The notes under the pieces are model-generated. The model saw nothing but the letters and a program-made list of their open reading frames with translations, had not been told where the DNA came from and made no database searches. Made by a program: the position numbers and the translations under genes. Below are positions 1-7,686 of a stretch of DNA of 46,970 nt, piece after piece; within the stretch, counting starts at the first letter, position 1, and each line of letters starts with the position of its first letter. Source of the stretch: an uncultured Mobiluncus sp. (lineage in GTDB: Bacteria > Actinomycetota > Actinomycetes > Actinomycetales > Actinomycetaceae); the NCBI RefSeq assembly GCF_947087965.1, contig NZ_CAMUES010000010.1, forward strand, positions 1 through 46,970. The letters run 5' to 3'.

Positions 1-60
1 CCATTTGGGCCATTCCTCCCCGCAGTTGGAGCACACGTAAACCGTTTTTTCTTTCGCCAT
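1..60 (-). CDS. radA: RadA/Sms DNA repair protein, N-terminal fragment
   Basis: The gene starts at an ATG (complement of 58-60) and runs off the left edge, so only 20 residues are visible. They read as MAKEKTVYVCSNCGEEWPKW, which matches the N-terminal zinc finger of RadA/Sms: a CxxC pair (Cys10, Cys13) followed by the typical G-x-x-x-P-K-W. RadA is a RecA-like ATPase (DnaB-type helicase) acting in recombinational repair. A short GGAG lies just upstream of the ATG. It is divergent from menA across about 530 bp. The call rests only on this finger; the Walker and Lon-like domains lie outside the window. Confidence 0.8.
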   Translation of the reverse strand, partial: MAKEKTVYVCSNCGEEWPKW

Positions 61-200
61 GACTCCATCGTCTCACAACCCCCGAATGCGAAAAATCGCG
101 AGTTTGAAACCTGACCGCTGCGCGATAAATCCCGCACCCGGGGCGAGGAGCGTTGGGGGCGACTCAGCGAGAGGCTGGGGGGTGAGCGTTTTGCGACAAT

Positions 201-255
201 AGTCGCGCAAAACGCGAGGGGGTACTCCCCCTTCCGCCTCTCGCGAGCGCCCCCG
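201..255 (+). repeat. 55-bp dispersed repeat, copy 1 (inverted relative to 46916-46970)
   Basis: These 55 bases are an exact reverse complement of the last 55 bases of the window (46916-46970). The unit is GC-rich and carries internal dyads: a G-run/C-run pair around a GTAC core near 220-231 and CTCGCGAG near 239-246. The first bases also pair with GCGTTTTGCG at 188-197 to form a larger stem. No reading frame in it resembles a known protein. Copy 2 is cut by the window edge, so the full unit may be longer. It looks like an intergenic dispersed repeat (REP/MITE class). Confidence 0.85.
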
Positions 256-355
256 AGCGACCCGCATCTAGCAACCAAGCCTCCAGAAGCACCGGAAATC
301 CGGGATAGACGGACTGGGAGAATCGGAAGCTACTCGCTGGGTTGCGGATAAAGGT

Positions 356-405
356 GGAGAATAGCCGGGTAGCTGCCATTATTGGCAGCTACCCGGCTAT
401 TCTCC
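356..405. repeat. Perfect 23-bp hairpin with a 4-base loop
   Basis: Bases 356-378 pair without mismatch with 383-405 around the loop TTAT. The stem is much longer than a usual intrinsic terminator and no T-tract follows on either strand. It lies between the divergent radA and menA genes, so it terminates neither of them unless an unrecognised transcript exists at 61-356. It could be a bidirectional insulator, part of a palindromic mobile element together with the adjacent 55-bp repeat, or a structured RNA. The rest of 61-530 holds no gene I can support. Confidence 0.85.
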
Positions 406-449
406 CTCTATAATCCACACGTGCTCCGAAAACCCGCACCCAGGGCCAC

Positions 450-475
450 AAATTAACCGGTTAATTTCAGGTTAA
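450..475. promoter_or_regulatory. 18-bp perfect palindrome plus third half-site (candidate operator)
   Basis: Positions 450-467 are a perfect palindrome centred on TTAACC|GGTTAA. A further GGTTAA at 470-475 lies 11 bp, one helical turn, after the GGTTAA at 459-464. The cluster sits about 110 bp before the menA start and could control menA, radA or both. The regulator is unknown. Confidence 0.45.
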
Positions 476-587
476 AACCGCGTTAGACTTTTTACGGCGA
501 ATTACGCCGAAACCCCGGGCATAGAACCTCGTGAAAACGCGAAACCTCACACCCGGTGGCGCAACGATTGCAAGGAAAGGAACCCCG

Positions 588-1502
588 ATGGCCACTGCTC
601 AAGCCTGGATTGAAGGAGCGCGGCTGCGTACCCTCCCGGCTTCGGCGGCACCTGTCCTGCTCGGCACCGGCATTGCCGCCGGACTGGGCAAGATGGATCC
701 TTGGCTGGCCCTAGGTTGCCTGGCAGTGGCGCTGCTGCTACAAATCGGGGTGAATTTTTCCAACGACTATTCAGACGGGATTCGCGGTACGGATGAATAC
801 CGTGTCGGTCCGCCGCGCCTGGTCGGTGGCGGGGAAAATCCGCGCAAGGTCTTGGCGGTGGCGCTGAGTTGTTTCGCCTTAGCCAGCGCTGTGGGCCTGA
901 GTGTCGCCATTGTTTCCCAGTCCTGGTGGCTCATCGGCGCCGGAGTGGTAGCGGTCGCGGCAGCCTGGTTCTATACCGGGGGTAAGCATCCCTATGGTTA
1001 CGCCGGTATAGGCCTGTCTGAGCTGCTGGTTTTTGTCTTTTTCGGTTTGCTGGCGGTGCAGGGAACCCTGTGGGTGCAGGCTCAAGTCCTACCGTGGCAG
1101 TCTTGGGCGCTGGCCAGCGGGTTGGGGTTGCTGTCCTGCGCGTTGCTGATGGTCAATAATCTGCGCGACATCCCCACGGACCGGAAATCCGGCAAAATCA
1201 CCCTGGCGGTACGTTTGGGTGATGCCTGGTCGCGCCGTATTTATCGGCTGTTTATCTATATAGCGTTGCTGTTGTCACTGGCGGTGCTATTTGTGCCGTG
1301 GCCGGATATCTTCCCCGGCGGATTTATCCAATGGGGCAGCGGTTTTGTGGTGCAGCTCGTGTTGTGGCTGGGTGCTTTGCGGACTATGCGTCCGGTACGC
1401 GCGCACGAGACTGGCAAGTCCTTGATTGTCGCCCTGCGTAACACCGGTTTCCTCACCCTGGCTTATGGCGGCCTGCTCGGTCTGCTGTTCGCCCTGCTCT
1501 AG
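588..1502 (+). CDS. menA: 1,4-dihydroxy-2-naphthoate polyprenyltransferase
   Basis: Integral membrane prenyltransferase of the UbiA superfamily. It attaches the polyprenyl chain to 1,4-dihydroxy-2-naphthoate with loss of CO2, giving demethylmenaquinone. The first Asp-rich motif appears as NDYSDGIRGTDEYRVGPPRL and the second as NNLRDIPTDRKSGKITLA, with hydrophobic segments between and after them. I chose the ATG at 588 because AAGGAAAGG lies at good distance before it and the product is then 304 residues, the usual MenA length. An in-frame GTG at 531 would add 19 residues that lack a clear ribosome site. The other menaquinone genes of the window (menE, B, C, D, ubiE) lie more than 20 kb away. 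Confidence 0.93.
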   Translation: MATAQAWIEGARLRTLPASAAPVLLGTGIAAGLGKMDPWLALGCLAVALLLQIGVNFSNDYSDGIRGTDEYRVGPPRLVGGGENPRKVLAVALSCFALASAVGLSVAIVSQSWWLIGAGVVAVAAAWFYTGGKHPYGYAGIGLSELLVFVFFGLLAVQGTLWVQAQVLPWQSWALASGLGLLSCALLMVNNLRDIPTDRKSGKITLAVRLGDAWSRRIYRLFIYIALLLSLAVLFVPWPDIFPGGFIQWGSGFVVQLVLWLGALRTMRPVRAHETGKSLIVALRNTGFLTLAYGGLLGLLFALL

Positions 1503-1621
1503 CCGTTTTTACCGGTTTTTTCAGAAGCGCTCACAAGCGCGGGTGGGCGGTAGCTCGCTACGGGCGGCGGTAGTCGGTTTACCCCTGCGCATCTTCCTAT
1601 GCTATGTTAATAGTGTTGAGA

Positions 1622-1647
1622 GTTCACCGGGAAACCACCCGGAGAAC
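1622..1647 (+). promoter_or_regulatory. Imperfect palindrome in the leader of the disulfide reductase gene
   Basis: GTTC-A-CCGGG and CCCGG-A-GAAC pair around a 6-base loop, with one A/A mismatch. It lies 31 bp before the start codon at 1679, after a possible -10-like TATGTT near 1602. It may be a repressor operator or a leader hairpin. Seen directly; the function is a guess. Confidence 0.3.
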
Positions 1648-1678
1648 CTTCTGAATAAAACGAAGAAAAGGGGAGGAA

Positions 1679-3352
1679 ATGAAGCTGGTAGTGGTCGGCG
1701 GAGTTGCGGGCGGTCTGTCCTTCGCGGCGCGGATGCGCAGGTTGGACGAGTCAGCCGAAATCGTGGTGTTTGAAAAAGGGCCGTACCCCTCGTTTTCTAA
1801 CTGCGGCTTGCCTTTTTATGTCGGCCAGGAGATTCCCACGCGAGAAAGCCTGCTGCTGAACACGTCCCAGAGCCTGAAAGCGAAACTGAACCTGGATGTG
1901 CGGGTGAACCACGAGGTCGTCGGCCTGGATGTGAACGCGAAAACCGTGCAGGTGCGCGGCACAGACGGGCGTGTTTTCACCGAAAGCTACGACAAGCTGA
2001 TTCTTTCTCCCGGAGCGAGAGCCGCGCGCCCCCCGATTACCGGCTTGGATTCTCCGCGGGTGCACACGTTGCGCACGGTGGATGATGCCCAACAGATTGT
2101 GGACCTGGCTGATTGTGCAAAATCGGCGCTGGTTATCGGCGGGGGATTCATCGGCATCGAAGCGGCGGAAGCCCTGGCTCACCGCGGCATCAACACGACT
2201 ATCGTCGAAGGCAGTGACCATGTCATGCCGCCGCTGGACCTGGAGATGGCTCATCTGGTGACCGGAGCCTTGCAATCGCTCAATATTAACGTCATCGCGA
2301 AAACTCGTGTCACCAAGATCCAACATTTCCCCGCTCACGACCTAGCAGAACTGTCAAACGGGCAGTGCCTCGAAGCGGGGCTGATTGTGCTGGCTGCGGG
2401 CGTTACCCCCGCTACGGAGCCTTTCGTGGCAGCCGGGGTCAAGGCTGATGAGCGGGGATATATCGAGATTGACCAGCACGGACGCACGAACTTGCCTGAC
2501 GTGTTCGCCTGCGGTGACGCCGTTACGCAACAGACCGGGGTGACTGGACAAGCGCGGCCGGTTGCGCTGGCCGGTCCGACCAACCGCGCGGCCCGGCTTA
2601 TCGCCGACTTCATCGCTGACCCAGAATCGGCCCGGCCTCTACCTAAACCCATCTCTACCTCGATTTTTCGGGTGGGGCCCATGACTGTGGCTCAGACTGG
2701 AGCAAATCGAGCCGAACTCGACGCGAGGGGCATCGCCTACCGCACGATTCACACCCATCCCACCGACTACGGCACTTTCCTGCCCGGTGCCCAACCGATG
2801 CAGCTGATGTTGCATTTTGCGGCCACGGACGGCAGGATCCTCGGCGCGCAAGGCATCGGAGGTAACGGGGTGGATAAGCGTATCGATGTTATTGCCACGG
2901 CGCTCAAGGCCGGACTGACCGCTCCCGATCTGATTGACTTGGATTTGGCGTATGCGCCCCCGTATTCCGCAGCGAAGGATCCGGTCAATTTCCTGGGTTA
3001 CGTGGCGGAAAATGTGCTGCGTGGCCGGCTGAAACTGTGGTACGCCGAGGAAGCGGCTCACCTCGACCCCGCTACGCCAATACTTGATGTGCGCCCCGTC
3101 CCCGAGTTTAATGCCGGACATTTGCGAGGCGCCAGGTGTATTCCTCTGCCGGAACTGCGTTCGCGACTGGATGAGGTGCGCTCCTGGGTGGAAGGGAAAA
3201 CCGTGTCCTTGAGCGATGATAGCGGAGCTAACGCTTGGCTGGCACAGAGAATTCTGGAACCCGCAGGGATTAATGCTAAAGTATTATCTGGCGGGGTCAA
3301 TACGGTTTTCGCCTACTACTTTGACAACCCCGGTGCGGTGCTGGAAATGTAA
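1679..3352 (+). CDS. CoA-disulfide-reductase-like flavoprotein with C-terminal rhodanese domain
   Basis: FAD- and NAD(P)H-dependent pyridine nucleotide-disulfide oxidoreductase of the CoADR/NADH oxidase/persulfide reductase family. It has an N-terminal dinucleotide fold (VVVGGVAGGLSFAARMRRL), the single redox cysteine Cys42 in SFSNCGLP, a second nucleotide fold (ALVIGGGFIGIEAAE), the FAD segment DVFACGDA, then a dimerisation domain. From about residue 460 a rhodanese domain follows (LDVRPVPEFNAGHLRGA). In family members that domain carries a catalytic cysteine in a C-x-x-G-x-R loop; here the equivalent stretch reads SLSDDSGANAWLAQRIL and has no cysteine. Sulfur transfer by the rhodanese module is therefore doubtful, while the reductase half looks intact. 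Likely a thiol or persulfide redox role; the substrate is not determinable. The ATG at 1679 follows AGGGGAGG. Confidence 0.85.
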   Translation: MKLVVVGGVAGGLSFAARMRRLDESAEIVVFEKGPYPSFSNCGLPFYVGQEIPTRESLLLNTSQSLKAKLNLDVRVNHEVVGLDVNAKTVQVRGTDGRVFTESYDKLILSPGARAARPPITGLDSPRVHTLRTVDDAQQIVDLADCAKSALVIGGGFIGIEAAEALAHRGINTTIVEGSDHVMPPLDLEMAHLVTGALQSLNINVIAKTRVTKIQHFPAHDLAELSNGQCLEAGLIVLAAGVTPATEPFVAAGVKADERGYIEIDQHGRTNLPDVFACGDAVTQQTGVTGQARPVALAGPTNRAARLIADFIADPESARPLPKPISTSIFRVGPMTVAQTGANRAELDARGIAYRTIHTHPTDYGTFLPGAQPMQLMLHFAATDGRILGAQGIGGNGVDKRIDVIATALKAGLTAPDLIDLDLAYAPPYSAAKDPVNFLGYVAENVLRGRLKLWYAEEAAHLDPATPILDVRPVPEFNAGHLRGARCIPLPELRSRLDEVRSWVEGKTVSLSDDSGANAWLAQRILEPAGINAKVLSGGVNTVFAYYFDNPGAVLEM

Positions 3353-3396
3353 CATAGCTTCCAACAGACGATTCCGGATAGAGGAAAGGGAATAAT

Positions 3397-3561
3397 ATGT
3401 GCTCTCCAGTCAAGTGCGCGAACTGCGGAAAGACGACTTGGACAGGATGCGGTCAACATATTGACGCGGTCAAGGCCAGCGTCCCGGCTGACCAGTGGTG
3501 TACCTGTCCCGAGGACAAACGCAAACCGCAATCCCTATTCACGAGCTTCTTTGGGCGCTGA
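3397..3561 (+). CDS. Small cysteine-rich (zinc-ribbon-like) protein, 54 residues
   Basis: Short gene beginning MCSPVKCANCGKTTWTGCGQ and ending in FFGR. It has CxxC (Cys7, Cys10), Cys18 with His21, and a C-terminal C-x-C pair, so probably a metal-binding knuckle. The ATG is preceded by GAGGAAAGGG at good spacing. It lies 44 bp after the disulfide reductase gene on the same strand with no terminator between, so the two probably share a transcript. Similar small CxxC-K-T-T-W-x-G-C-G-x-H proteins are known as uncharacterised proteins in actinobacteria and other bacteria, from my memory of such families. The function is unknown. Confidence 0.75.
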   Translation: MCSPVKCANCGKTTWTGCGQHIDAVKASVPADQWCTCPEDKRKPQSLFTSFFGR

Positions 3562-3683
3562 GCATTTCTGCCGCCAAGCGGCAGAAAATGAGCGAAGCGC
3601 TCAGGGTGCGGAGCCGTTAAGAAACGGCAATGGTTTGCCGTTTCAGGCGGCGCTTCGCCCCTGCTACGAAGTTGCAGAAATGC
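3562..3683. repeat. Nested-hairpin element with 10-bp terminal inverted repeats; also terminator-like
   Basis: The 122-bp stretch begins with GCATTTCTGC (3562-3571) and ends with its exact complement GCAGAAATGC (3674-3683). Inside are a hairpin at 3565-3587 (10-bp stem, loop CAA), GAGCG-AAG-CGCTC near 3590, and a hairpin at 3622-3643 (9-bp stem). The first hairpin begins right after the stop codon of the small cysteine-rich gene and could end that transcript. The overall shape resembles a miniature palindromic repeat. No coding potential seen. Confidence 0.5.
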
Positions 3684-3736
3684 GAAGCATCACCAGCGCG
3701 TCTGAATAGCAATGTCTCGCCCCTCCCCGCCCTTGC

Positions 3737-3742
3737 TAAAAT
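3737..3742 (+). promoter_or_regulatory. -10 box TAAAAT for a leaderless galM transcript
   Basis: TAAAAT ends six bases before the ATG at 3749, and no ribosome binding site is present. That spacing puts the transcription start at or next to the start codon. No clear -35 hexamer is visible. The same arrangement recurs at four other genes in this window. Confidence 0.5.
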
Positions 3743-3748
3743 CACCGT

Positions 3749-4708
3749 ATGACCTCTAGCAATGACTTCATAGAACTTCGAGCCGGTCAATACCGCGCCC
3801 AGATTTCGTCTTTTGGTGGGGGCTTGTGGTCGCTGACTTTTGCGGGGAAGCCGCTGGTGGTGACCCCTCCTTTACCGCACCAGGGGTTGTCGCGAGTGTC
3901 CCCGGTTCCGTTTGCGGCGGGGTGTTTGCTGGCGCCGTGGCCCAACCGGATGGACGGCGGAAATTTCACGTTTCAAGGCGAAACGTACCACCTCGAAATC
4001 AACGAACCCGACCGCCACAACGCCATTCACGGTTTCGTCAGGGAACGGTCTTGGGAACTCGATCCCGAAACGTCCGACAACCCCGCGACGGTGCGCCTCG
4101 CGCTGGAAATGGCGCCGCAACCGGGCTGGCCGTGGCGACTCAAATACGTGATGAACTGGAGTGTTGACGCGATCCAAGGGCTGCGAGGCGAACTGCGGGT
4201 GTCTAACCTGAACGCTGCGCCCTGCCCGTTTGGCTTCGGGTGGCATCCTTATTTAAGCGCGGGGGGCGCGAGCCTGGACGAATGCACCCTGAGTGTCTCG
4301 GTAGGCGACAACCTGGTGCTCGATTCAACACGTAACTTGCCGACCGGTCTGGAACACCCCGCGGACACTGTTTTGGGCCAAGCGCGGCCGGTAGCGCTAC
4401 GCGGACTGTGGCTTGACCACGCCTTTCGGGCGCAACCCGAACCAGACGGGCGAGTCCGGGCCGCCTTGTGCCGGGCGGACGGTTCGGGGACGGAACTCAG
4501 TGCCGGACCGTGGTGTAGCTGGCTCCAGATTTATACCGCTGACCCCGCTCACCAGCAGGCTTTCCCCGGCGTTGATGATGGGCGCGCCCTGGCCGTCGAG
4601 CCGATGACCTGCCCGCCCAACGCCCTGAACCGCAACCAGGACGTACTGGTACTGGAACCAGGGAAACCTGAAACCTTCGCTTTCGGGCTACGCGCGATAA
4701 ACGGTTAG
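3749..4708 (+). CDS. galM: Aldose 1-epimerase (mutarotase family)
   Basis: Cytoplasmic enzyme interconverting alpha and beta anomers of galactose or related hexoses. Family signatures are PNRMDGGNFTFQGETY, then NAIHGFVRERSWE containing one conserved His, GFGWHPYLSAGG containing the second conserved His, and a C-terminal VEPMTCPPNAL with the catalytic-type Glu. At 319 residues it has the normal length. The gene is convergent with the aldolase-kinase operon and sits in a galactose-type sugar region, so a galactose or galactosamine role is plausible. The start is the ATG at 3749, which lacks a Shine-Dalgarno but follows a -10 box by six bases. Related D-hexose-6-phosphate epimerases look similar, so the exact substrate is open. 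Confidence 0.85.
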   Translation: MTSSNDFIELRAGQYRAQISSFGGGLWSLTFAGKPLVVTPPLPHQGLSRVSPVPFAAGCLLAPWPNRMDGGNFTFQGETYHLEINEPDRHNAIHGFVRERSWELDPETSDNPATVRLALEMAPQPGWPWRLKYVMNWSVDAIQGLRGELRVSNLNAAPCPFGFGWHPYLSAGGASLDECTLSVSVGDNLVLDSTRNLPTGLEHPADTVLGQARPVALRGLWLDHAFRAQPEPDGRVRAALCRADGSGTELSAGPWCSWLQIYTADPAHQQAFPGVDDGRALAVEPMTCPPNALNRNQDVLVLEPGKPETFAFGLRAING

Positions 4709-4759
4709 CTGACGGGTATCCTGACGATTCCTTCCCAGAATTTCAGCATCTAGCGGGGT

Positions 4760-5596
4760 TTATTTCCCTGAGTACCAGAGAAGCAGACGTTCCACTTCCG
4801 CTTGCAATGCGGCGTTACCGTTACGGGAATACTTACGGGGGTCGACCAAATCGGGGCCTTGCGCCAAGTCCTGACGAACCTTGGCGGTATAGACCACGTT
4901 CAGGTGCGTAGAGACGTTAATCTTGGTCATTCCCGCTTTGATAGCGGCGCGCATTCCTTCGTCAGAAACCCCGGAAGAACCGTGCAGGACCAGCGGAACC
5001 GGAACGGCCTGTTTAATGGCAGAGATGAGTTCCGTGTCCAACGTGGCATCGCGCGAGGTCATTGCGTGTGACGACCCCACCGCTACCGCCAGCAAGTCCA
5101 CGCCGGTGTCTGCCACGAACTTCGCGGCGTCCTCTGGATTGGTACGTGCGCTCGGGTCGTGGACTCCATTTTTTCCACCGACCTCACCTAATTCGGCCTC
5201 GACGCTCACGCCACGGTCGTGACACCACTGGGTGATTTGCGCGGTAGTGTCACGGTTTTGCGCATCCGGCAGTTTGGAGCCGTCATACATAATCGAGGTA
5301 AAGCCCAAATCTACCGCCGCGCGGCACAGGTCGAGATCCTCAGCATGATCGAGGTGCGCTACCACCGGGACTTTTGCCTGTTCGGCTAGCTTTAGCACGG
5401 CACTGCCGATAGGGTCTAACCAGCCATGATGGTACTTAACAGCGTTTTGGGACAGCTGCAGAATCACCGGTAGGTTGACTGCTTCTGCCGCGGCGACCTG
5501 GGCCTCACCATGTTCCAGCAGCACCACGTTGAAAGCCCCCAGACCGACTCCGGCCGAGGCTGCCTCAGCAGCGAGTTTACGTATATCGCACAGCAT
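4760..5596 (-). CDS. Class II fructose/tagatose-bisphosphate aldolase
   Basis: Zinc-dependent aldolase of the FbaA/GatY/KbaY family, cleaving a ketose 1,6-bisphosphate into dihydroxyacetone phosphate and glyceraldehyde 3-phosphate. Visible features are GAFNVV near the N terminus, the zinc and catalytic motif VVAHLDHAED, VEAELGEVGG, AVAVGSSHAM with a zinc His, VLHGSSGVSDE with another zinc His, and the phosphate-binding KINVSTHLN. Length 278 residues, typical of GatY/KbaY-like tagatose-bisphosphate aldolases. Its ATG directly abuts the TAA of the upstream PfkB kinase, so translation is coupled. The operon also contains an SIS isomerase/deaminase, which favours tagatose 1,6-bisphosphate over fructose 1,6-bisphosphate; this is inference. 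Confidence 0.87.
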   Translation of the reverse strand: MLCDIRKLAAEAASAGVGLGAFNVVLLEHGEAQVAAAEAVNLPVILQLSQNAVKYHHGWLDPIGSAVLKLAEQAKVPVVAHLDHAEDLDLCRAAVDLGFTSIMYDGSKLPDAQNRDTTAQITQWCHDRGVSVEAELGEVGGKNGVHDPSARTNPEDAAKFVADTGVDLLAVAVGSSHAMTSRDATLDTELISAIKQAVPVPLVLHGSSGVSDEGMRAAIKAGMTKINVSTHLNVVYTAKVRQDLAQGPDLVDPRKYSRNGNAALQAEVERLLLWYSGK

Positions 5597-6586
5597 TTAT
5601 GCACTCCATTCTTCAGTTTGAAAGGTCATTTTAGCGGCAATTGTTGCCACCATTTCTGTTTCCAACACGCCAGCAACTGCAGCCGGAACCGCGGCAGCCG
5701 ACCAAGACACCGCACGCCCGAGAGTCTCGTGTGTCGGCAAGTTTTCGGACATGCCGGACAGAAATCCAGCTACCGCCGCATCTCCCGCTCCGGTTGGATT
5801 GCCCTCCAAAGTCATCCCGGGGGCGGCCCACTCGATCTGTAGCGAGGCGGTGTGCGCAGGCGCGGCGGGATGCTCTACGTAGGCCAGCCCGTCACGTCCA
5901 GCGGAAATCAGCAAGGAGCGAGCTCCCAGTGATAGCAAAGAGCGCGCCGCCGCGGGCAATTCAGTAATACCGGTGGCCTCACGCAGTTCCGCCACATTCG
6001 GTTTCAGGCAATCCGCGCCCGCCTGAGCGGCCTCTAAGAGAAACTGCCCGGAGGTATCCACCATCACCCAGCAGCCTAAGTCATGCAAACCGGAGATGAG
6101 ACGTCCGAGCATCCCCTGGGGACTGCCCTGGGCAAAAGACCCGTTAATGCTGACGAAAGCATTCGGGGTCGCCCAGTCCAGCTCGAGTGCCTGTAGCCAC
6201 GCCTGTTCCCAATGCTGAGTAATGTCTTTGGGGTTCATAGCGCCATAGTTCGGGCCTGCCTCATTGAATACCGTGGCGTCTCCGTCAGCCACGATGGCTA
6301 CGGATTGGCGGTTTGGGAATGGCATGGGCAAGGGTTGAAAATTAAACCGACCCTGCCACTCTAGTTTCCGTTTTTCCAGGTCGGCAAGATATTCCGGGCT
6401 GGAAAAAAATCCTACTGCACGGGTGGGATAACCCATTTGCGCCAGGACTGAAGCTGTATTAATCCCCTTACCTCCGGCACGGTATACGAAGTCCTCGACC
6501 CGGTGTGTTGAACCGATTTTGAGGGCGTCCACTGTGTAAGTGATGTCCAGAGCGGGGTTGGGAGTGAAAGTGATGAGCTGGGGCAT
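5597..6586 (-). CDS. PfkB-family hexose-phosphate kinase (1-phosphofructokinase / tagatose-6-phosphate kinase type)
   Basis: Ribokinase-fold sugar phosphate kinase. The N terminus ITFTPNPALDITYTV and the motif GGKGINTA are typical of the LacC/FruK branch. The C-terminal signature GNPTGAGDAAVAGF carries the catalytic Asp and anion hole. I place the start at the ATG at 6586, because GGAAAG precedes it by five bases; an upstream TTG at 6601 would add only five residues. The gene lies between a ROK kinase and a class II aldolase in one operon. With the SIS enzyme upstream, the likely reaction is tagatose-6-phosphate to tagatose-1,6-bisphosphate, but 1-phosphofructokinase activity cannot be excluded. 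Confidence 0.85.
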   Translation of the reverse strand: MPQLITFTPNPALDITYTVDALKIGSTHRVEDFVYRAGGKGINTASVLAQMGYPTRAVGFFSSPEYLADLEKRKLEWQGRFNFQPLPMPFPNRQSVAIVADGDATVFNEAGPNYGAMNPKDITQHWEQAWLQALELDWATPNAFVSINGSFAQGSPQGMLGRLISGLHDLGCWVMVDTSGQFLLEAAQAGADCLKPNVAELREATGITELPAAARSLLSLGARSLLISAGRDGLAYVEHPAAPAHTASLQIEWAAPGMTLEGNPTGAGDAAVAGFLSGMSENLPTHETLGRAVSWSAAAVPAAVAGVLETEMVATIAAKMTFQTEEWSA

Positions 6587-6603
6587 ATGTAGTCTTTCCA
6601 AAC

Positions 6604-7647
6604 TTATGACGGGCGGGTCGCGGGGATAATCGGAACTTGGGCTTTGGCGAAGGCTTGTGCCGCGATACCTAACAATTGTGCCTGCGACCCAAAGTTGGAC
6701 AGCGAGAAGTGCGGTTCAGGCAGGTTCACGAGGTGCGATAAAGTCGCCTGGCGGAGTCGTTCAAGGTAGGCGGGTCCTTCCTTAGATTGTCCTCCGCCTA
6801 CGATGACATCAAGATTTCCCAAGGTCGCCAGGCTGGCAGCCAAGACTGACCCCAATGCCTGCGTGGCGGTTTCGATTACGTGATGAGCGCATTCGTCTCC
6901 TTCCCGTTCCCTCAGGAACACATCCTTGGACGTGGGGTGGGCAGTTTGTGGGGAAATACCTTTCAAAAGGGCGTAGCGTCGGGCGGTATATTCGGCAGAA
7001 GCAATCCGTTCCAGGGGGAGGAGAGTTGCCTGAGCTGAAACTGGGGCGGCGGCCTTTTCCAGGTAATTCAAATCGGGATTGGGAAGTAGAATCTGGCCAA
7101 TCTCGCCAGAGCTCCCGCTCCGGTTCAGTACTCGCCCGTTGAGGACAATCCCCGCTGAAATGCCGGTCCCGATAGCGACAAAAAAACACTCCTGACGTCC
7201 GGTAAACAAGGCTTCGCCCAAGGCGCCGGAACGGACGTCATGTCCCAACGCAATCGGAGCGCCCAAGGCTTCGCCTAATCGGTCGCGCATGGGAAAACGC
7301 CCCCAGCCAAGGTTGGCTGAAGTGATGGTCATGCCGGCGTCTTCCACCATTACTCCGGGAACGCCCACCCCGACAACACCGCAAACTAGCTCAGCCGGCA
7401 CGGTGGAGCCGTCAGGGCGACGTATTTCACCGCGGTGCAAAGCCTGTTGAATCTGACTATGCTGCCCAGCAATTTGGTCAATCAGACCGACAGCGCCGCC
7501 GGTAGAGGTCGTTAGGGTCGGCAGCGTCACCAGCGAACCGCTGTTAGACACGAAAGCGACTTTCGTGTCCGTTCCCCCCACGTCAAAGGCCAGCGCGTAC
7601 ACCGGTGCAGAACCGGTTTTTGGTGTCGGAAGCTCATCGGGTGACAT
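6604..7647 (-). CDS. ROK-family sugar kinase
   Basis: Actin-fold hexose kinase. The ATP phosphate 1 motif is FDVGGTDTKVAFV, a sugar-binding region ends in GHDVRSGALGEA with the expected catalytic Asp, and phosphate 2 is AIGTGISAGIVLNG. The usual ROK zinc motif C-x-C-G-x-x-G-C is absent; the corresponding region after SGEIGQILLP has no cysteines. No HTH domain precedes it, so it is a kinase rather than a NagC/XylR-type repressor. The start is the ATG at 7647, preceded by GGAGAG; the TTG at 7659 is the frame limit. Between the SIS enzyme and the PfkB kinase, it is the natural candidate to phosphorylate the imported amino sugar or hexose at C6. Confidence 0.82.
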   Translation of the reverse strand: MSPDELPTPKTGSAPVYALAFDVGGTDTKVAFVSNSGSLVTLPTLTTSTGGAVGLIDQIAGQHSQIQQALHRGEIRRPDGSTVPAELVCGVVGVGVPGVMVEDAGMTITSANLGWGRFPMRDRLGEALGAPIALGHDVRSGALGEALFTGRQECFFVAIGTGISAGIVLNGRVLNRSGSSGEIGQILLPNPDLNYLEKAAAPVSAQATLLPLERIASAEYTARRYALLKGISPQTAHPTSKDVFLREREGDECAHHVIETATQALGSVLAASLATLGNLDVIVGGGQSKEGPAYLERLRQATLSHLVNLPEPHFSLSNFGSQAQLLGIAAQAFAKAQVPIIPATRPS

Positions 7648-7686
7648 CTGTCTCTCCAAAGACGCGAGGATTATTCGGGTGCGTAA

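Noticed and set aside
73..379. Two short minus-strand frames of 64 and 71 codons before menA
   Set aside because: They run through the dispersed repeat and the hairpin and have no similarity to proteins or ribosome sites.
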